From the NCBI GenBank assembly GCA_006212045.1, contig PZPK01000001.1, positions 310,001 through 374,000 of the forward strand: 64,000 bases of DNA, given 5' to 3'. A program made the position numbers and the translations under genes. The DNA comes from Oleiphilus sp. (GTDB lineage: Bacteria; Pseudomonadota; Gammaproteobacteria; Pseudomonadales; Oleiphilaceae). Below the pieces are notes generated by a model, which did not search any database, was not told where the DNA came from, and was given only the letters and a program-made list of their open reading frames with translations. Each line of letters starts with the position of its first letter. Within the stretch, counting starts at the first letter, position 1. Positions 9,186 to 18,417 of the stretch are shown here, piece after piece.

Positions 9186-9833
9186 CTACGCCTGCAACAG
9201 CCAGGCTGATTCCAGGGCATCCACTTTACCCTTCAGGCGTCCATCGACCACCTTTTGTTGTAACAGCGACACTTGATAGTGATCCCGATAATGGTGTTCG
9301 ATTTCCTTCTGATCAATCGAAAATGGCGGACCGTTCATTTCTGATTGCGCATACTCAAGTGTGACCAGCAATTGCGGAGCATCCTGGCCCAAGGCCTTCA
9401 ACTGTGCGGTATACCGGGACCGGAGTGAATCAGGAAGAGCGACCAGTGCGGCGCGATCATAGATAGCATCGACCGGCCCCAGTATCTCGCGGGATAACTG
9501 AAACACATCGCCCACCCAGACCTCCACACCTTCGGCGGCATAGCGGCGAAAATCACTAATCACCTCGACCGTCGGAGTCAGGCCAAAACGCTGCTCGAGC
9601 CCGGCAAAAAGTTCCTCCACCGCCAGTTCACTGAGCTCAATTCCGACCACCCGGCATCCTTGTTGTCGCAACCAGGGGATGTCTTCTGTTTTGCCACATA
9701 AGGGCAGAAAAACCCGGGCTCCCGCAGCCAGTTCCAGTGCGTGGAAATGCTTCACCAGCATGGCATTGGCTTCTCCCTCATGGAAAGCTGTTTCTCCCTG
9801 AGCCCATTTTTGATGCCAGAATGCTGCTTCCAT
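9186..9833 (-). CDS. tpm: Thiopurine S-methyltransferase family protein
   Basis: A 215-residue cytoplasmic methyltransferase of standard bacterial TPMT length. It opens with FWHQKWAQGETAFHEGEAN, has VFLPLCGKTEDIPWLRQQG as the SAM-binding stretch, GIELSELAVEEL, and DAIYDRAALVALP. Bacterial TPMTs methylate thiols and can volatilise selenium or tellurium compounds. The ATG at 9833 follows AGAGGA; a longer frame begins inside the upstream gene and is rejected. It starts 11 bases after the stop of the lipoprotein gene, so co-transcription is likely. Confidence 0.92.
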   Translation of the reverse strand: MEAAFWHQKWAQGETAFHEGEANAMLVKHFHALELAAGARVFLPLCGKTEDIPWLRQQGCRVVGIELSELAVEELFAGLEQRFGLTPTVEVISDFRRYAAEGVEVWVGDVFQLSREILGPVDAIYDRAALVALPDSLRSRYTAQLKALGQDAPQLLVTLEYAQSEMNGPPFSIDQKEIEHHYRDHYQVSLLQQKVVDGRLKGKVDALESAWLLQA

Positions 9834-9844
9834 TATAATCCTCT

Positions 9845-10867
9845 CTATTCCTTCACAGGTGGCCGCTGCAGATTCCACTGCACCGAACGCCCCTGCCCTT
9901 GAATAATGATACCGTTTCCAATTCCGGCGCCGTAAGCCCCCGGCCCTGAGCCAACACCATCGCCTTTTTCATCGCGAGTCCCCTGACCGGTTTCTTCCAG
10001 CTTCATTTTCGGCCCCGGTATTCCCAGCAACCGATCCGCCTCATCGGCGGCCAGCGTTTGCTCGGTAATCTCCTTTGTCTGGCCACCTGGTTCGTCAGTC
10101 TTCTTCAGATTAGCGGTTTCCTGCTGCCCAATCGGGACCTCTGAATCCGGGCTGCCTCCAGACGCTTCCGTTTTTTCCTGTTCAGGCGGAAGCGAAGATG
10201 CCTTTGCGCTTTGCTCGGCTTTGTTGGGCGCCTGAGTGCCCTCAGACTCGCCCCCGAAAGCTGGGGATTCTGCACTGTCGCTCAATGACTCGGTGGCATC
10301 CTTCGAGGGTTTCGATAAGGGTTTGTTCCCGGGCGGGTCGATCGAAACACTGTAATCATCGACATTTTCCAACTCTTTCTTGTGTGGCGCATTCGGCAAC
10401 TTGTCTTCTGTTGTCGAATGCTTCACGTCTTGCGCTGCAGTTTTTTGCGCTTCACTATTTTCGGTGCTTTCGGTGCTTTCGGTGCTTTCGGTGCTTTCGG
10501 TGCTTTCGGTGCTTTCGGTGCTTTCGCTAGTCTCTGATAACTCCGACGCTTGTATACCGCTTGGATCTTCCGGCTTCGATTCTTCAGACGGCGCCCGGGC
10601 GTTGCTGAGCGCGCTGTCGCGGCGAGCCTTTGCCTCCGCCTTCTCGTTCATGGCGTCGGGAAGCGTCTGGGCTTCGTCAGGCATTGGTTTGGATAACGCA
10701 TTTTTATCCTCGGCCCCTGGAAATTCAGGGTTACTTTCCGGAGGCGGTGGTGGCGGGATTTCCGGGATTTCGCGGTGTGCACAGGCACCAATGCACAAAC
10801 TCATCAGGCAAACGATGACAGTCAGCAGGATATTGTTTATGTTAGGGTTTGATCTTGGCGCTCTCAC
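9845..10867 (-). CDS. Low-complexity lipoprotein with Ser-Thr-Glu repeats
   Basis: A 340-residue protein. The N terminus is a lipoprotein signal with lipobox IGAC (cysteine about residue 28), then a proline run (EIPPPPPPES), then a long disordered region rich in Glu, Ser, Lys and Pro. A STE tripeptide repeats about seven times, encoded by a 9-base minisatellite. A more ordered, Gly-rich tail (GVGSGPGAYGAGIGNG) ends the protein. The only credible start is GTG at 10867. It is likely an envelope lipoprotein with a flexible spacer. No homologous family is recognised, and the link to the downstream TPMT is only positional. Confidence 0.65.
   Translation of the reverse strand: MRAPRSNPNINNILLTVIVCLMSLCIGACAHREIPEIPPPPPPESNPEFPGAEDKNALSKPMPDEAQTLPDAMNEKAEAKARRDSALSNARAPSEESKPEDPSGIQASELSETSESTESTESTESTESTESTESTENSEAQKTAAQDVKHSTTEDKLPNAPHKKELENVDDYSVSIDPPGNKPLSKPSKDATESLSDSAESPAFGGESEGTQAPNKAEQSAKASSLPPEQEKTEASGGSPDSEVPIGQQETANLKKTDEPGGQTKEITEQTLAADEADRLLGIPGPKMKLEETGQGTRDEKGDGVGSGPGAYGAGIGNGIIIQGQGRSVQWNLQRPPVKE
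10459..10527. repeat. 9-base minisatellite (TCGGTGCTT) about seven copies
   Basis: Perfect or near-perfect tandem copies of a 9-base unit inside the lipoprotein gene. Each unit adds one Ser-Thr-Glu on the minus strand. Copy-number change keeps the reading frame, so length variation of the spacer between strains is expected. Confidence 0.9.
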
Positions 10868-11035
10868 AAATTCGACCCGCTTAAAGAATACAGTATGTGA
10901 CTAATGACATTTCAATGTAACAGGAATCACAAGCTCCGAAAACACATACCAGAATGTTAACTTACGGCACGGGAAATCATAGCGCCCGTCCGATCAATAA
11001 CAAACGATGGCTCCTACAACAATAAGGTTTTAGTA

Positions 11036-12835
11036 ATGTCCGAGCATGACACTGTCGCCCTTACCGAAAATCGTGTGAGTCCGGAACGGCAAGCCGCCGG
11101 CAAGAAACTGATCTGGTTTGCCTGGGCGGTCGAAGTCCTTGCCGTCACCATTGGTCTGGCCATCGCACTGATGCAGGGAATGACCTCGTTCGCAGAACTG
11201 GAGGAGAACTATCAGGGCAATCTGGGCATTGCGCATTACACCAATGTGGTCATTGCGATGCTTCCCTTCATCATGGTGGCCGCCGTCGAAGCCACCAAAA
11301 TCCCTTTTGTTGAAGCGGCTTACAAAACCACCAAGATGCGCTGGAAAATGGTCTTCGGTGCGGGACTCGTATTTCTGGCATTCATCACTTTTGAGTCCGC
11401 TCTGAACGGATTTGAGCGAAATTTTCATGCCTTGATTTTCTCGATAGATAAGCTCAAGAAGGAACTGGTTGCAGTTGAAGAAGAAATCGCGCCGTTGGAA
11501 GAACAGCGCGAAAAGCTGGCCAGCCTGACCTCTTCGAAAATAGAGAGCGACTACAGTCAGCGCCACTCCCTGATTTCAGAAGAGCGCAACCGGCAGGCGC
11601 AAATCATTCAGGACCGCGTCCAGGCCTTACGCGCCGCCACCCAAACCGAATATATCAAAAGCCTGCAAGACCAATTGGACGACCAGCGCGCCCAGCTCTC
11701 GGCTATCCGCAAGGAGCGCCAGCGAGAACTGGAGCTGCTGCAAAGTGAATTCGGCACCATGCGGGAAAACTCCCTGAATGAACTCGACACTCAACGCCGC
11801 AGCCTGCAACAGCAATTATTGCGTGAACAGGCCAATCTGGATGCATTGAAGAAAAAGGCTGAAAAGGACATTGAAGATGCCGGATTTTTTAGTGAAAGTG
11901 CCGTGCGTAAACGCTATGAAGCCGACATCGCAGAGCAGTCGGAGACCGTTGAAGGTATTCGCAAGGAACTTAACGCCCTATCAGACGCGAACCGGCAGGA
12001 CGCCCTGCGACAGCAATTTCAGAACAATCAACAAAAGGTCAACGCGCGTTACGAAAAGCAGATTCAGACCATCAATCAAAACATCAAGTCACTGTCGCTG
12101 GAATTGAGCAAGAGCCTTGGCGCGCGTGACAAGGATGTCGAACGTGCCGTGGCCGGGCACCTGAAGGAACTGACCCGTATTGAGCAGCAATTTGCGCAAC
12201 AGCAAGCCGAAAATGAGCGCATTCGTGACGAAGAGTTCGATAAATTATCGCGCAATGAAGAATTGATCGCCGGGCTGGATGGCCAGTTGCTCGGTATGAA
12301 ACAGTCGAGGGTCGATTTGCGCAACAGGATCAATATCAAGGTGGGTGACAACCAGGTCTATCGTATGGCGCAGTGGTGGTACGGCAAAGAATCGGCCGCC
12401 GACCTGGATCGTGCTGACGTCATGCTGATTGCGACGCTCTGGTTCGGCAGCCTTGCACTGCTGATCGCCATTACGGGTATTCTATTGGCACTGGCCTCCT
12501 ATGTGATCCGGGACCCGAATATTCCCAGCCAGGTCGATTCGGATGAGCGGGTTTCGGCCATTCTCAAATGTGTGAATAGCCTGCGTCGCTACCTGATTCA
12601 CCGTCGCCGGCTGTTGCGTCAGCCGCGATTGAAAGAAGTGATCAAGGAAATTCCTGTAGACCGAGTCGTGATGGTCGACAAGCCGGTCGAAATTATCAAA
12701 AAGGAAATCGTGCATGTTCCGCTGTACACAGACGATCTGTCATTGATACAGGCCAGTCAGCAGGAACATGAGCAGTTCAAACAGGCACATCAGCAAGCAC
12801 CGAACACGAACGGTTCGACCGACAAACCTGACTGA
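11036..12835 (+). CDS. Large coiled-coil inner-membrane protein, uncharacterised
   Basis: A 599-residue protein. Three hydrophobic helices lie near the N terminus (about 24-45, 70-92, 104-123), followed by a very long charged coiled coil (about 130-425, rich in Gln, Glu, Arg, Lys). A strong hydrophobic segment follows (about 460-492, LIATLWFGSLALLIAITGI). The cytoplasmic tail has alternating V-P-K-E pairs (VDKPVEIIKKEIVHVPLY). AAGG precedes the ATG. I do not recognise the family. The architecture suggests a membrane-anchored scaffold or tether. The next gene starts 16 bases later and encodes a single-pass partner. Confidence 0.7.
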   Translation: MSEHDTVALTENRVSPERQAAGKKLIWFAWAVEVLAVTIGLAIALMQGMTSFAELEENYQGNLGIAHYTNVVIAMLPFIMVAAVEATKIPFVEAAYKTTKMRWKMVFGAGLVFLAFITFESALNGFERNFHALIFSIDKLKKELVAVEEEIAPLEEQREKLASLTSSKIESDYSQRHSLISEERNRQAQIIQDRVQALRAATQTEYIKSLQDQLDDQRAQLSAIRKERQRELELLQSEFGTMRENSLNELDTQRRSLQQQLLREQANLDALKKKAEKDIEDAGFFSESAVRKRYEADIAEQSETVEGIRKELNALSDANRQDALRQQFQNNQQKVNARYEKQIQTINQNIKSLSLELSKSLGARDKDVERAVAGHLKELTRIEQQFAQQQAENERIRDEEFDKLSRNEELIAGLDGQLLGMKQSRVDLRNRINIKVGDNQVYRMAQWWYGKESAADLDRADVMLIATLWFGSLALLIAITGILLALASYVIRDPNIPSQVDSDERVSAILKCVNSLRRYLIHRRRLLRQPRLKEVIKEIPVDRVVMVDKPVEIIKKEIVHVPLYTDDLSLIQASQQEHEQFKQAHQQAPNTNGSTDKPD

Positions 12836-12851
12836 ACGCGGAAACACTGCC

Positions 12852-13493
12852 ATGCAATCAGATCAACCCGGTTCCAACGATACCCGCCAGACTTCCCCCG
12901 ATGGCGACCTCAGCGAAGCGCAAGCCGAGTCCGGCAACGAGCCACAGTATGCCTATGTCTCACATAATTTCGACTCGATGAACCGGGCCATCGACAACCA
13001 GATTCAGAAGCAGGAATTAATGTCGGTCATCTATCGCACGCAGCGCTACGAGAAAGGCACGCGTACGGTGTTCTATGTTGTCGCGACAATTGCCATTGTC
13101 GCCTTGACCGCGACACTGATCTGGTGGCTTCTGAACACGTCCCCGGTCCCATTGACATTGGACCTGCCTGCCATCGAAGACCGAAAAGCCTTGCAGACTT
13201 TATCGGGTAACGCGGATTCGGCTGGCGCTGATGCCGGCTTTATCAATACCAGTTTCACGGTCTTCCATCGCAATCTGACGCCTTCGGGAGACCACGTTGT
13301 GACCGGCAAAACCTATGCTCCTGAAAACCTGGATCAGCCCTATGAACAGTATTGCTATCTGGAAACCGCCAACGCACAGGGAGCGCTAAATGCAATTCCT
13401 CTGGCGTCCTTTGACGAACAGGCTTATCGCGAAGAAACGCAGGATGCCAATCTGTTAAAACTGATCAACCGCTATTGCCGCTTTACGCGCTAA
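12852..13493 (+). CDS. Single-pass membrane protein, uncharacterised
   Basis: A 213-residue protein with an acidic, disordered N-terminal stretch, one transmembrane helix around residues 77-98 (VVATIAIVALTATLIWWLL) and a periplasmic domain with two cysteines. The ATG at 12852 is preferred; an open frame starting at 12768 would overlap the upstream gene heavily. It probably forms an operon with the coiled-coil protein 16 bases upstream and could act with it in the envelope. Its stop overlaps by three bases the stop of the convergent gene on the minus strand. Confidence 0.65.
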   Translation: MQSDQPGSNDTRQTSPDGDLSEAQAESGNEPQYAYVSHNFDSMNRAIDNQIQKQELMSVIYRTQRYEKGTRTVFYVVATIAIVALTATLIWWLLNTSPVPLTLDLPAIEDRKALQTLSGNADSAGADAGFINTSFTVFHRNLTPSGDHVVTGKTYAPENLDQPYEQYCYLETANAQGALNAIPLASFDEQAYREETQDANLLKLINRYCRFTR

Positions 13494-13906
13494 AGCAAAG
13501 CGCTCATGACAGCAAACATAATGTAGCCATAGCCGATGGTGGCCGGTAAAAATCCAATCAGAATACGCAGCTTCTGAGCCGTCGTTTCCGGGTTCGCCAT
13601 GGCCGGTTTCATCGCCAGGACGATAAACCCGAAAGGGTTATACAAAGCGCCGATGCACACCAACAGCACAATGGCATCCGGTATCAACAAGGCAAAGCGT
13701 TCGACCAGATAAAAGCCCATCACCAGCAATAAAGACATCAACAGATAATCGATATGCGCGCGAATGAGCTGGTGGGTTGCCGGAAATATACGCTTCAGAA
13801 CTGCGACCTTCGCGTAAACAATCAGAGAGGCCAGCCAGGCCAAAGCCAGGGAAATGACCAGACAGAGGGCTGCGGTGAAAGGTAAAAAACTCAAACTGAT
13901 TTCCAT
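13490..13906 (-). CDS. Small four-helix membrane protein, uncharacterised
   Basis: A 138-residue hydrophobic protein with about four transmembrane helices (AALCLVISLALAWLASLIVY; YLLMSLLLVMGFYLVE; AIVLLVCIGALYNPFGF; ILIGFLPATIGYGYIMFAV). GGAAA precedes the ATG at 13906. It is divergent from an AraC-family gene with about 100 bases between, so that regulator may control it. No named family is recognised. Confidence 0.65.
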   Translation of the reverse strand: MEISLSFLPFTAALCLVISLALAWLASLIVYAKVAVLKRIFPATHQLIRAHIDYLLMSLLLVMGFYLVERFALLIPDAIVLLVCIGALYNPFGFIVLAMKPAMANPETTAQKLRILIGFLPATIGYGYIMFAVMSALL

Positions 13907-14006
13907 AGTGTTTTCCGAATGATTAAGATGCTTGAATAGCGAATGGCAACTCGCTGCCACCATGATATGCCATCACTAAACTCCAGTGCTTGTAAGGATC
14001 TGCTAA

Positions 14007-14762
14007 ATGTCAGGCAACCAATTAAGACTTTATCGCGATTTTTCGATGCATTGTGGCACCCTGCCCGACACGCACATGCACAAGCATGGCGCGATGATCT
14101 TTGTTCTCTCTATTGGAGGGCAATGCCAGGTAGAACTGGCTTCGTCCGGCCGAACCTGCTGTCGAAATGCACTGATTGATGGCGGAATCAAACACCGTTT
14201 GCTTACCGCCGGAGAGCCTGTTTTGGCAATGTATATCGAAAGCTATCATCCCTTGGCCATACAACTTCGGAGACGCTACTTACCATGTTCAGGGGTCGCT
14301 TTTGACCCTCTGACAACACCTCAGTCAAATGCCATACTAAGTCGTCAGGACCCAATGTCTGCCCTACTTGATCATCTCTCGGCCATTGCGGGTACCGGTA
14401 TCATATCCGTCACGTCTTCTACCCGGTCTACCGGCATCGAAGACAAGCGTATCATGCGCGCGCTGACACTGGCGGATCAGGGCGTAACACTCTCTCATAG
14501 TTCTCGGATCGTACACCTGAGTGAATCCAGATTAAGTCATTTGTTCTCTCAACAGCTTGGGATTTCTTACCAGCACTACAGGCTATGGCGGCAGGCCAAA
14601 CGCTTTCTCCATGCGCTGCCGCCCAACGGAGCCCTGACGCGCTATGCCCTTGACGCCGGCTTCAGCGATGGCGCGCATCTTAGCAATACCTTTCGAAAAC
14701 TGATCGGGATCAGCCCTTCAGAGATTGTCGGTAGCTATGCCAGTATTACGCGTCAGCACTGA
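14007..14762 (+). CDS. AraC-family transcriptional regulator
   Basis: A 251-residue regulator. The N-terminal half is cupin-like and sensory (MHCGTLPDTHMHKHGAMI). The C-terminal ~100 residues hold two helix-turn-helix motifs (LSESRLSHLFSQQLGIS; YALDAGFSDGAHLSNTFRK) and the typical IGISPSEI ending. AGGA lies nine bases before the ATG. The divergent four-helix membrane gene is the obvious candidate target. The ligand is unknown. Confidence 0.88.
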   Translation: MSGNQLRLYRDFSMHCGTLPDTHMHKHGAMIFVLSIGGQCQVELASSGRTCCRNALIDGGIKHRLLTAGEPVLAMYIESYHPLAIQLRRRYLPCSGVAFDPLTTPQSNAILSRQDPMSALLDHLSAIAGTGIISVTSSTRSTGIEDKRIMRALTLADQGVTLSHSSRIVHLSESRLSHLFSQQLGISYQHYRLWRQAKRFLHALPPNGALTRYALDAGFSDGAHLSNTFRKLIGISPSEIVGSYASITRQH

Positions 14763-15048
14763 CACGGTCCGCCCCTGTATACCGAAACATTTTCAGACTC
14801 AGAAAATATCCCCCAAATCCCGGAAAAATCGCCCTGTCTCCAAATCTGTGAAACAGAGTCATTTTCATTTACAAAAAATTACGGTAACCCGATTTTAAGG
14901 TGTGAATTTAACTTCATAGTTTTATCCACACCAAAAGGATACCCCCTAGCTCAATGGTTTGGGTCAGTAAAGTGATGGCCTCCGCGCCCTCTGCTGTACT
15001 TTGCCGCAGGAAGCACACAATAAAAACAACACAACAAAGGGTCCTACT

Positions 15049-16164
15049 ATGTTTTCAATACGTTCTCGCAAACAAAGAAAATCCTCGTGGCTAACGCGTT
15101 GCGTGCTTGGTGTCGGTCTGGCATTTGGCGCGGCTCAGGCAATGGCCGCAGACAACTGCTATATCATGGTTCATGGCCATGGTACGCAAGGCAATGTCGG
15201 CAGCAATGCCCTTAACTATTGGAGCTCCTACAATTTCAGTGAATATGCCGGCAGCTCATTCTTCAATGATCTGCTTGGCCCAGGAGACAATTACGCCATC
15301 GTTGGCTATGACTCCACCGACAGCAGTGGCTACCCCTATTGGCGCAATGAAACCGCAGGTGAGATCACCCGTCAGATCATTGCAATCAAGCAAGGCAATG
15401 GCGACGGCTACAATCACCCTCAATCGGGTACCCAGTGCTCGGCCAATGACAATTTCTGGATTATCAGTCACAGTCAGGGCGCCCAACAGATGATGTTTAT
15501 CGCGGGCAATGCCGTATCCGGTTCTCCTAATTACAACACCGCCTACACCGCAAGTTCTTCGGTTTCCGTAAGCTACAGCTCTGCCATGAGTGGTATTCTG
15601 GGCATCTTTGCCATTGGCGGCGCGGTCACCGGTACAGAAGGTGCTGACCGTATCTGTAACGGCAACTGGCTCGATGCACTGATCAACTTCGCCTTCCTGG
15701 GACGCGATTGCAACCCCAGTATTGAGTGGTTACAAACCAATGATGTCTATGCCGCGCGTACCTATATCGGTACCAACCTTGGCGCTCCCTACTATGTACT
15801 GGGTGGCTATAAAGGCTTCCCCGGACTGGAAAGCGCTTCTTCCTCGATGATTGCCGGTGAAGATGACGGTTATATCAACCTTGCTTCACAAATGAGCTGT
15901 GCCGGTTCCGGTAAGCGTCCTATTGAAGAAGACCTGAACGAATATCGCCGTATCTTCGGCATCTCCTATGGAAGCCCAATATTCCGCTGCAACAATAGCA
16001 ACAAGGGCACGCCTCGCACCTACAATCTTGCCAGCATCTACACTGACCACGATGCCGAGCGCAACGCCGGTATCAGCAACCCAAGTTATACCTCGATTGA
16101 AAACGGTATCACCTGTGGAAACGGTCAGAATATGGCCGGTCGTATTGGCACCTGTACCAACTAG
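15049..16164 (+). CDS. Secreted lipase/esterase-like alpha/beta hydrolase
   Basis: A 371-residue exported protein. A signal peptide (SWLTRCVLGVGLAFGAAQA, cleaved after AMA) precedes CYIMVHGHGTQGN, which looks like the strand and oxyanion-hole His-Gly of alpha/beta hydrolases. The nucleophile elbow is ISHSQGA with S142 as the likely catalytic serine. Late Asp and His residues (YTDHDAERNAG) may complete the triad. Several cysteines suggest disulfides. The ATG at 15049 opens the signal peptide; a longer frame from 15001 is unlikely. A strong terminator follows, before the partner gene. Confidence 0.75.
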   Translation: MFSIRSRKQRKSSWLTRCVLGVGLAFGAAQAMAADNCYIMVHGHGTQGNVGSNALNYWSSYNFSEYAGSSFFNDLLGPGDNYAIVGYDSTDSSGYPYWRNETAGEITRQIIAIKQGNGDGYNHPQSGTQCSANDNFWIISHSQGAQQMMFIAGNAVSGSPNYNTAYTASSSVSVSYSSAMSGILGIFAIGGAVTGTEGADRICNGNWLDALINFAFLGRDCNPSIEWLQTNDVYAARTYIGTNLGAPYYVLGGYKGFPGLESASSSMIAGEDDGYINLASQMSCAGSGKRPIEEDLNEYRRIFGISYGSPIFRCNNSNKGTPRTYNLASIYTDHDAERNAGISNPSYTSIENGITCGNGQNMAGRIGTCTN

Positions 16165-16174
16165 GTAGCTGCCC

Positions 16175-16211
16175 GGCCGGTTACCCGCGATTGCAGGTAA
16201 CCGGCCTTTTC
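16175..16211 (+). terminator. Strong rho-independent terminator after the hydrolase gene
   Basis: GGCCGGTTACC (16175-16185) pairs perfectly with GGTAACCGGCC (16196-16206) around a ten-base loop, followed by TTTT. It separates the hydrolase from the next gene and may attenuate rather than fully stop read-through, since the next gene starts only 46 bases on. Confidence 0.92.
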
Positions 16212-16256
16212 ATCCGCCATAGTTGGCACGTTTTGGTTTAACAAGAGCAAGATTTT

Positions 16257-17366
16257 ATGGTTTGGCGTCGACGTTTATTGTTTGTACTCGTTCTGTGTTT
16301 AGTCAGCGTTGGTATCTGGTACTTTGTGCCTTCAACGCCCGATACAGCCAAGCCGGGCATCGCCTCTGCGCATTCCGCGAAACATGCGCCAGCGCCTCAT
16401 ACATCAGGCCAGCCTTCGCCCACTGTGGCATCAACCCCGGCCAATGAATTTACCCCTTCTGCGAAAGTACAAGACTCCCAAAGCCGTGTAACTGCAGGCC
16501 ACAACCCGATTGCTCGCATCCGCGCTATTCAGGAGAAAACCGCACTGCATCAAAGCGTTCTGGCGGATCATGACCAACATACCCGCTATCCCTCCCATAA
16601 CCGCCGTTTCGATACAGCCAAAGCCGACCCGACATTAGCGCATTATGGCGTCGATGAACGGGTCACCCTGAGCGATGACAAAAGCCACGCTCTCAAGGTA
16701 TTCAGCGACCAGAAATACTATTTGCCAACGCAGCAGGTTCGCATATCGGCACAATTGATGGATGCTTACGGCAACGTCCAGCCAGCCCAACTACAGGGGC
16801 AGCTGATCTACAACGAAGATATCACTCTTGGTTATCTGGATTTTGAAGCTGAAACCGGGACCTTTGACTACAGTACAACGTTGTCTCTGGCGGATTTTAA
16901 TCGGCGGCCACTCCCGGCCGGACTTTACAAAGTACTGATCGTCGAAAACACCAGTCAATTACTCGATGCGGTCGCATTTGTGGTGTCTGAACCGGTGATC
17001 GAAACAACTGGCGAGTTTCGCGAAAGTCTCACCCCCGAAGGTGACTTGCGTATCGAAGTAGAAGTGGAGGTCCGCGAAGCGCACCGTTTTTATGCCCAGG
17101 CCTCTCTGTACAGTTTTTCAGACGCGCCAATCGGCACCACGCAGTTTTCACACGCTCTTCAACCCGGCCGACACTGGTTAGCCCTGGACTTTCATGGACG
17201 CATGATTCACGACAATAAAGAACCCGGGCCTTACCGGCTTAAACATCTCTCGCTCGCTAAAGTAGGCGTACCCATGGAACGCATTCCGCTCATCAGCCCG
17301 GAGTTTGAAACACAGAGCTATGCCCTGGATCAATTGAACAACCAGCGCTACGAAGAGGCACTGTAA
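16257..17366 (+). CDS. Membrane-anchored periplasmic beta-rich protein
   Basis: A 369-residue protein. A single N-terminal anchor (RRRLLFVLVLCLVSVGIWYFV) is followed by a Pro/Ala/Thr-rich linker and a beta-rich domain (about 130-365) resembling immunoglobulin-like folds (KYYLPTQQVRISAQLMD, LPAGLYKVLIVEN). An anchor, linker and domain beside a secreted lipase-like gene recalls lipase foldases, but those are helical, so this is not a classical foldase. It may be a DUF4785-type protein, which I cannot verify. A role in handling the upstream hydrolase is inference from position. Confidence 0.6.
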   Translation: MVWRRRLLFVLVLCLVSVGIWYFVPSTPDTAKPGIASAHSAKHAPAPHTSGQPSPTVASTPANEFTPSAKVQDSQSRVTAGHNPIARIRAIQEKTALHQSVLADHDQHTRYPSHNRRFDTAKADPTLAHYGVDERVTLSDDKSHALKVFSDQKYYLPTQQVRISAQLMDAYGNVQPAQLQGQLIYNEDITLGYLDFEAETGTFDYSTTLSLADFNRRPLPAGLYKVLIVENTSQLLDAVAFVVSEPVIETTGEFRESLTPEGDLRIEVEVEVREAHRFYAQASLYSFSDAPIGTTQFSHALQPGRHWLALDFHGRMIHDNKEPGPYRLKHLSLAKVGVPMERIPLISPEFETQSYALDQLNNQRYEEAL

Positions 17367-17553
17367 GTCGTAATCAAGCCAAACCGGCTGGTTCTGCTTG
17401 TGACCGGGCTCCCTGCCCTTAACCGGACAATAGGGATTTCCCTGCGTTTTGACGAAAATATGTAATACTTGGTGGAAAACCAGTTCTGTTTGATTTCGAA
17501 AGCACTGAATGCATACACGCCACGTGTGCACTGGTATCGTTTCCGGAGCAAAT

Positions 17554-18399
17554 ATGAAAATACCGCGAAAGCTCACAAAATCCAAACTTGGCCGCGCGCT
17601 GGCAGGCGCGGTAGTCAGTTATAAAGGCTATAAGGAATTGGCCCTTGTCGCGCGTCACTTCGATAACTATCTGGAACCCGTCGTCGTCAATAACGAAGAG
17701 CACCTGAACGAAGTGTTCGCGTTGCGACACGCTGTCTACTGCAAAGAACTGAAGCTGTTACCGGAATCTGCGGATGGATTGGAACGAGACAAGTTCGATC
17801 AGTTTTCCAGATTCTGCATGATCAGGCACAAAGCTTCTGGGCAATTTGTCGGTTGCGTCCGTGTCGTGTCTCCTGAGAATGAAACACACAAACTTCCGCT
17901 GGAAGATTTCTGCAAGCAAGCTTATGCGGGAAGCGATATCCGACCGGATGATTTTGCACGTGAAGAGATATGTGAATTCTCGCGACTCGCTGTTCGCGCG
18001 GAATTCAGAAGACGCCAAGGCGACCAGATTCACGGAGCGGCGACCGGTTCTTTTGATGAGAAAACCTACTCAACCGAAGAAATGCGCTGCTTTCCTTTTA
18101 TTTCGCTGGGGCTCTATTTGTCAGGCATTACACTGGGTGTCGAAACAGGCAAAAAACATGGTTTCGTGATGACCGAACCCCGACTCGCCAAAAGCATGCG
18201 ACGCGTCGGTATCAAGTTTGTACAAATAGGCGAACCCGTGAACTATCATGGTCTCAGGGCCCCCTACTACTGCAACGAGGATATTCTCAAATTGGGCCTG
18301 GCGAAACCGATTCGTGATCTGATGGAAATCATCCATCACCGTGTGCGCGAACAGCTGGGCGACAACGAGCTTTCAGATGCCCGCCAGGCAGGCAACTGA
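17554..18399 (+). CDS. PEP-CTERM/exosortase-associated acyltransferase (FeeM-like N-acyl amino acid synthase fold)
   Basis: A 281-residue protein of the GNAT-like autoinducer-synthase fold. EHLNEVFALRHAVYCKELKLL (first half), then GQFVGCVRVV and EICEFSRLAVRAEFRRR are the recognisable blocks; FISLGLYLSGITLG and MTEPRLAKSMRRVGI follow. The ATG at 17554 has GGAGC before it. Family members are thought to move acyl chains from acyl carrier protein onto amines and often sit in exosortase loci. No exosortase or PEP-CTERM substrate is visible here. The next gene on the opposite strand is an unrecognised membrane protein. Confidence 0.82.
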   Translation: MKIPRKLTKSKLGRALAGAVVSYKGYKELALVARHFDNYLEPVVVNNEEHLNEVFALRHAVYCKELKLLPESADGLERDKFDQFSRFCMIRHKASGQFVGCVRVVSPENETHKLPLEDFCKQAYAGSDIRPDDFAREEICEFSRLAVRAEFRRRQGDQIHGAATGSFDEKTYSTEEMRCFPFISLGLYLSGITLGVETGKKHGFVMTEPRLAKSMRRVGIKFVQIGEPVNYHGLRAPYYCNEDILKLGLAKPIRDLMEIIHHRVREQLGDNELSDARQAGN

Positions 18400-18417
18400 A
18401 TGCATTGACCCGACAGG

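Noticed and set aside
10380-10904. Plus-strand frame with LSVLSVLSV repeats
   Set aside because: Antisense reading of the Ser-Thr-Glu minisatellite.
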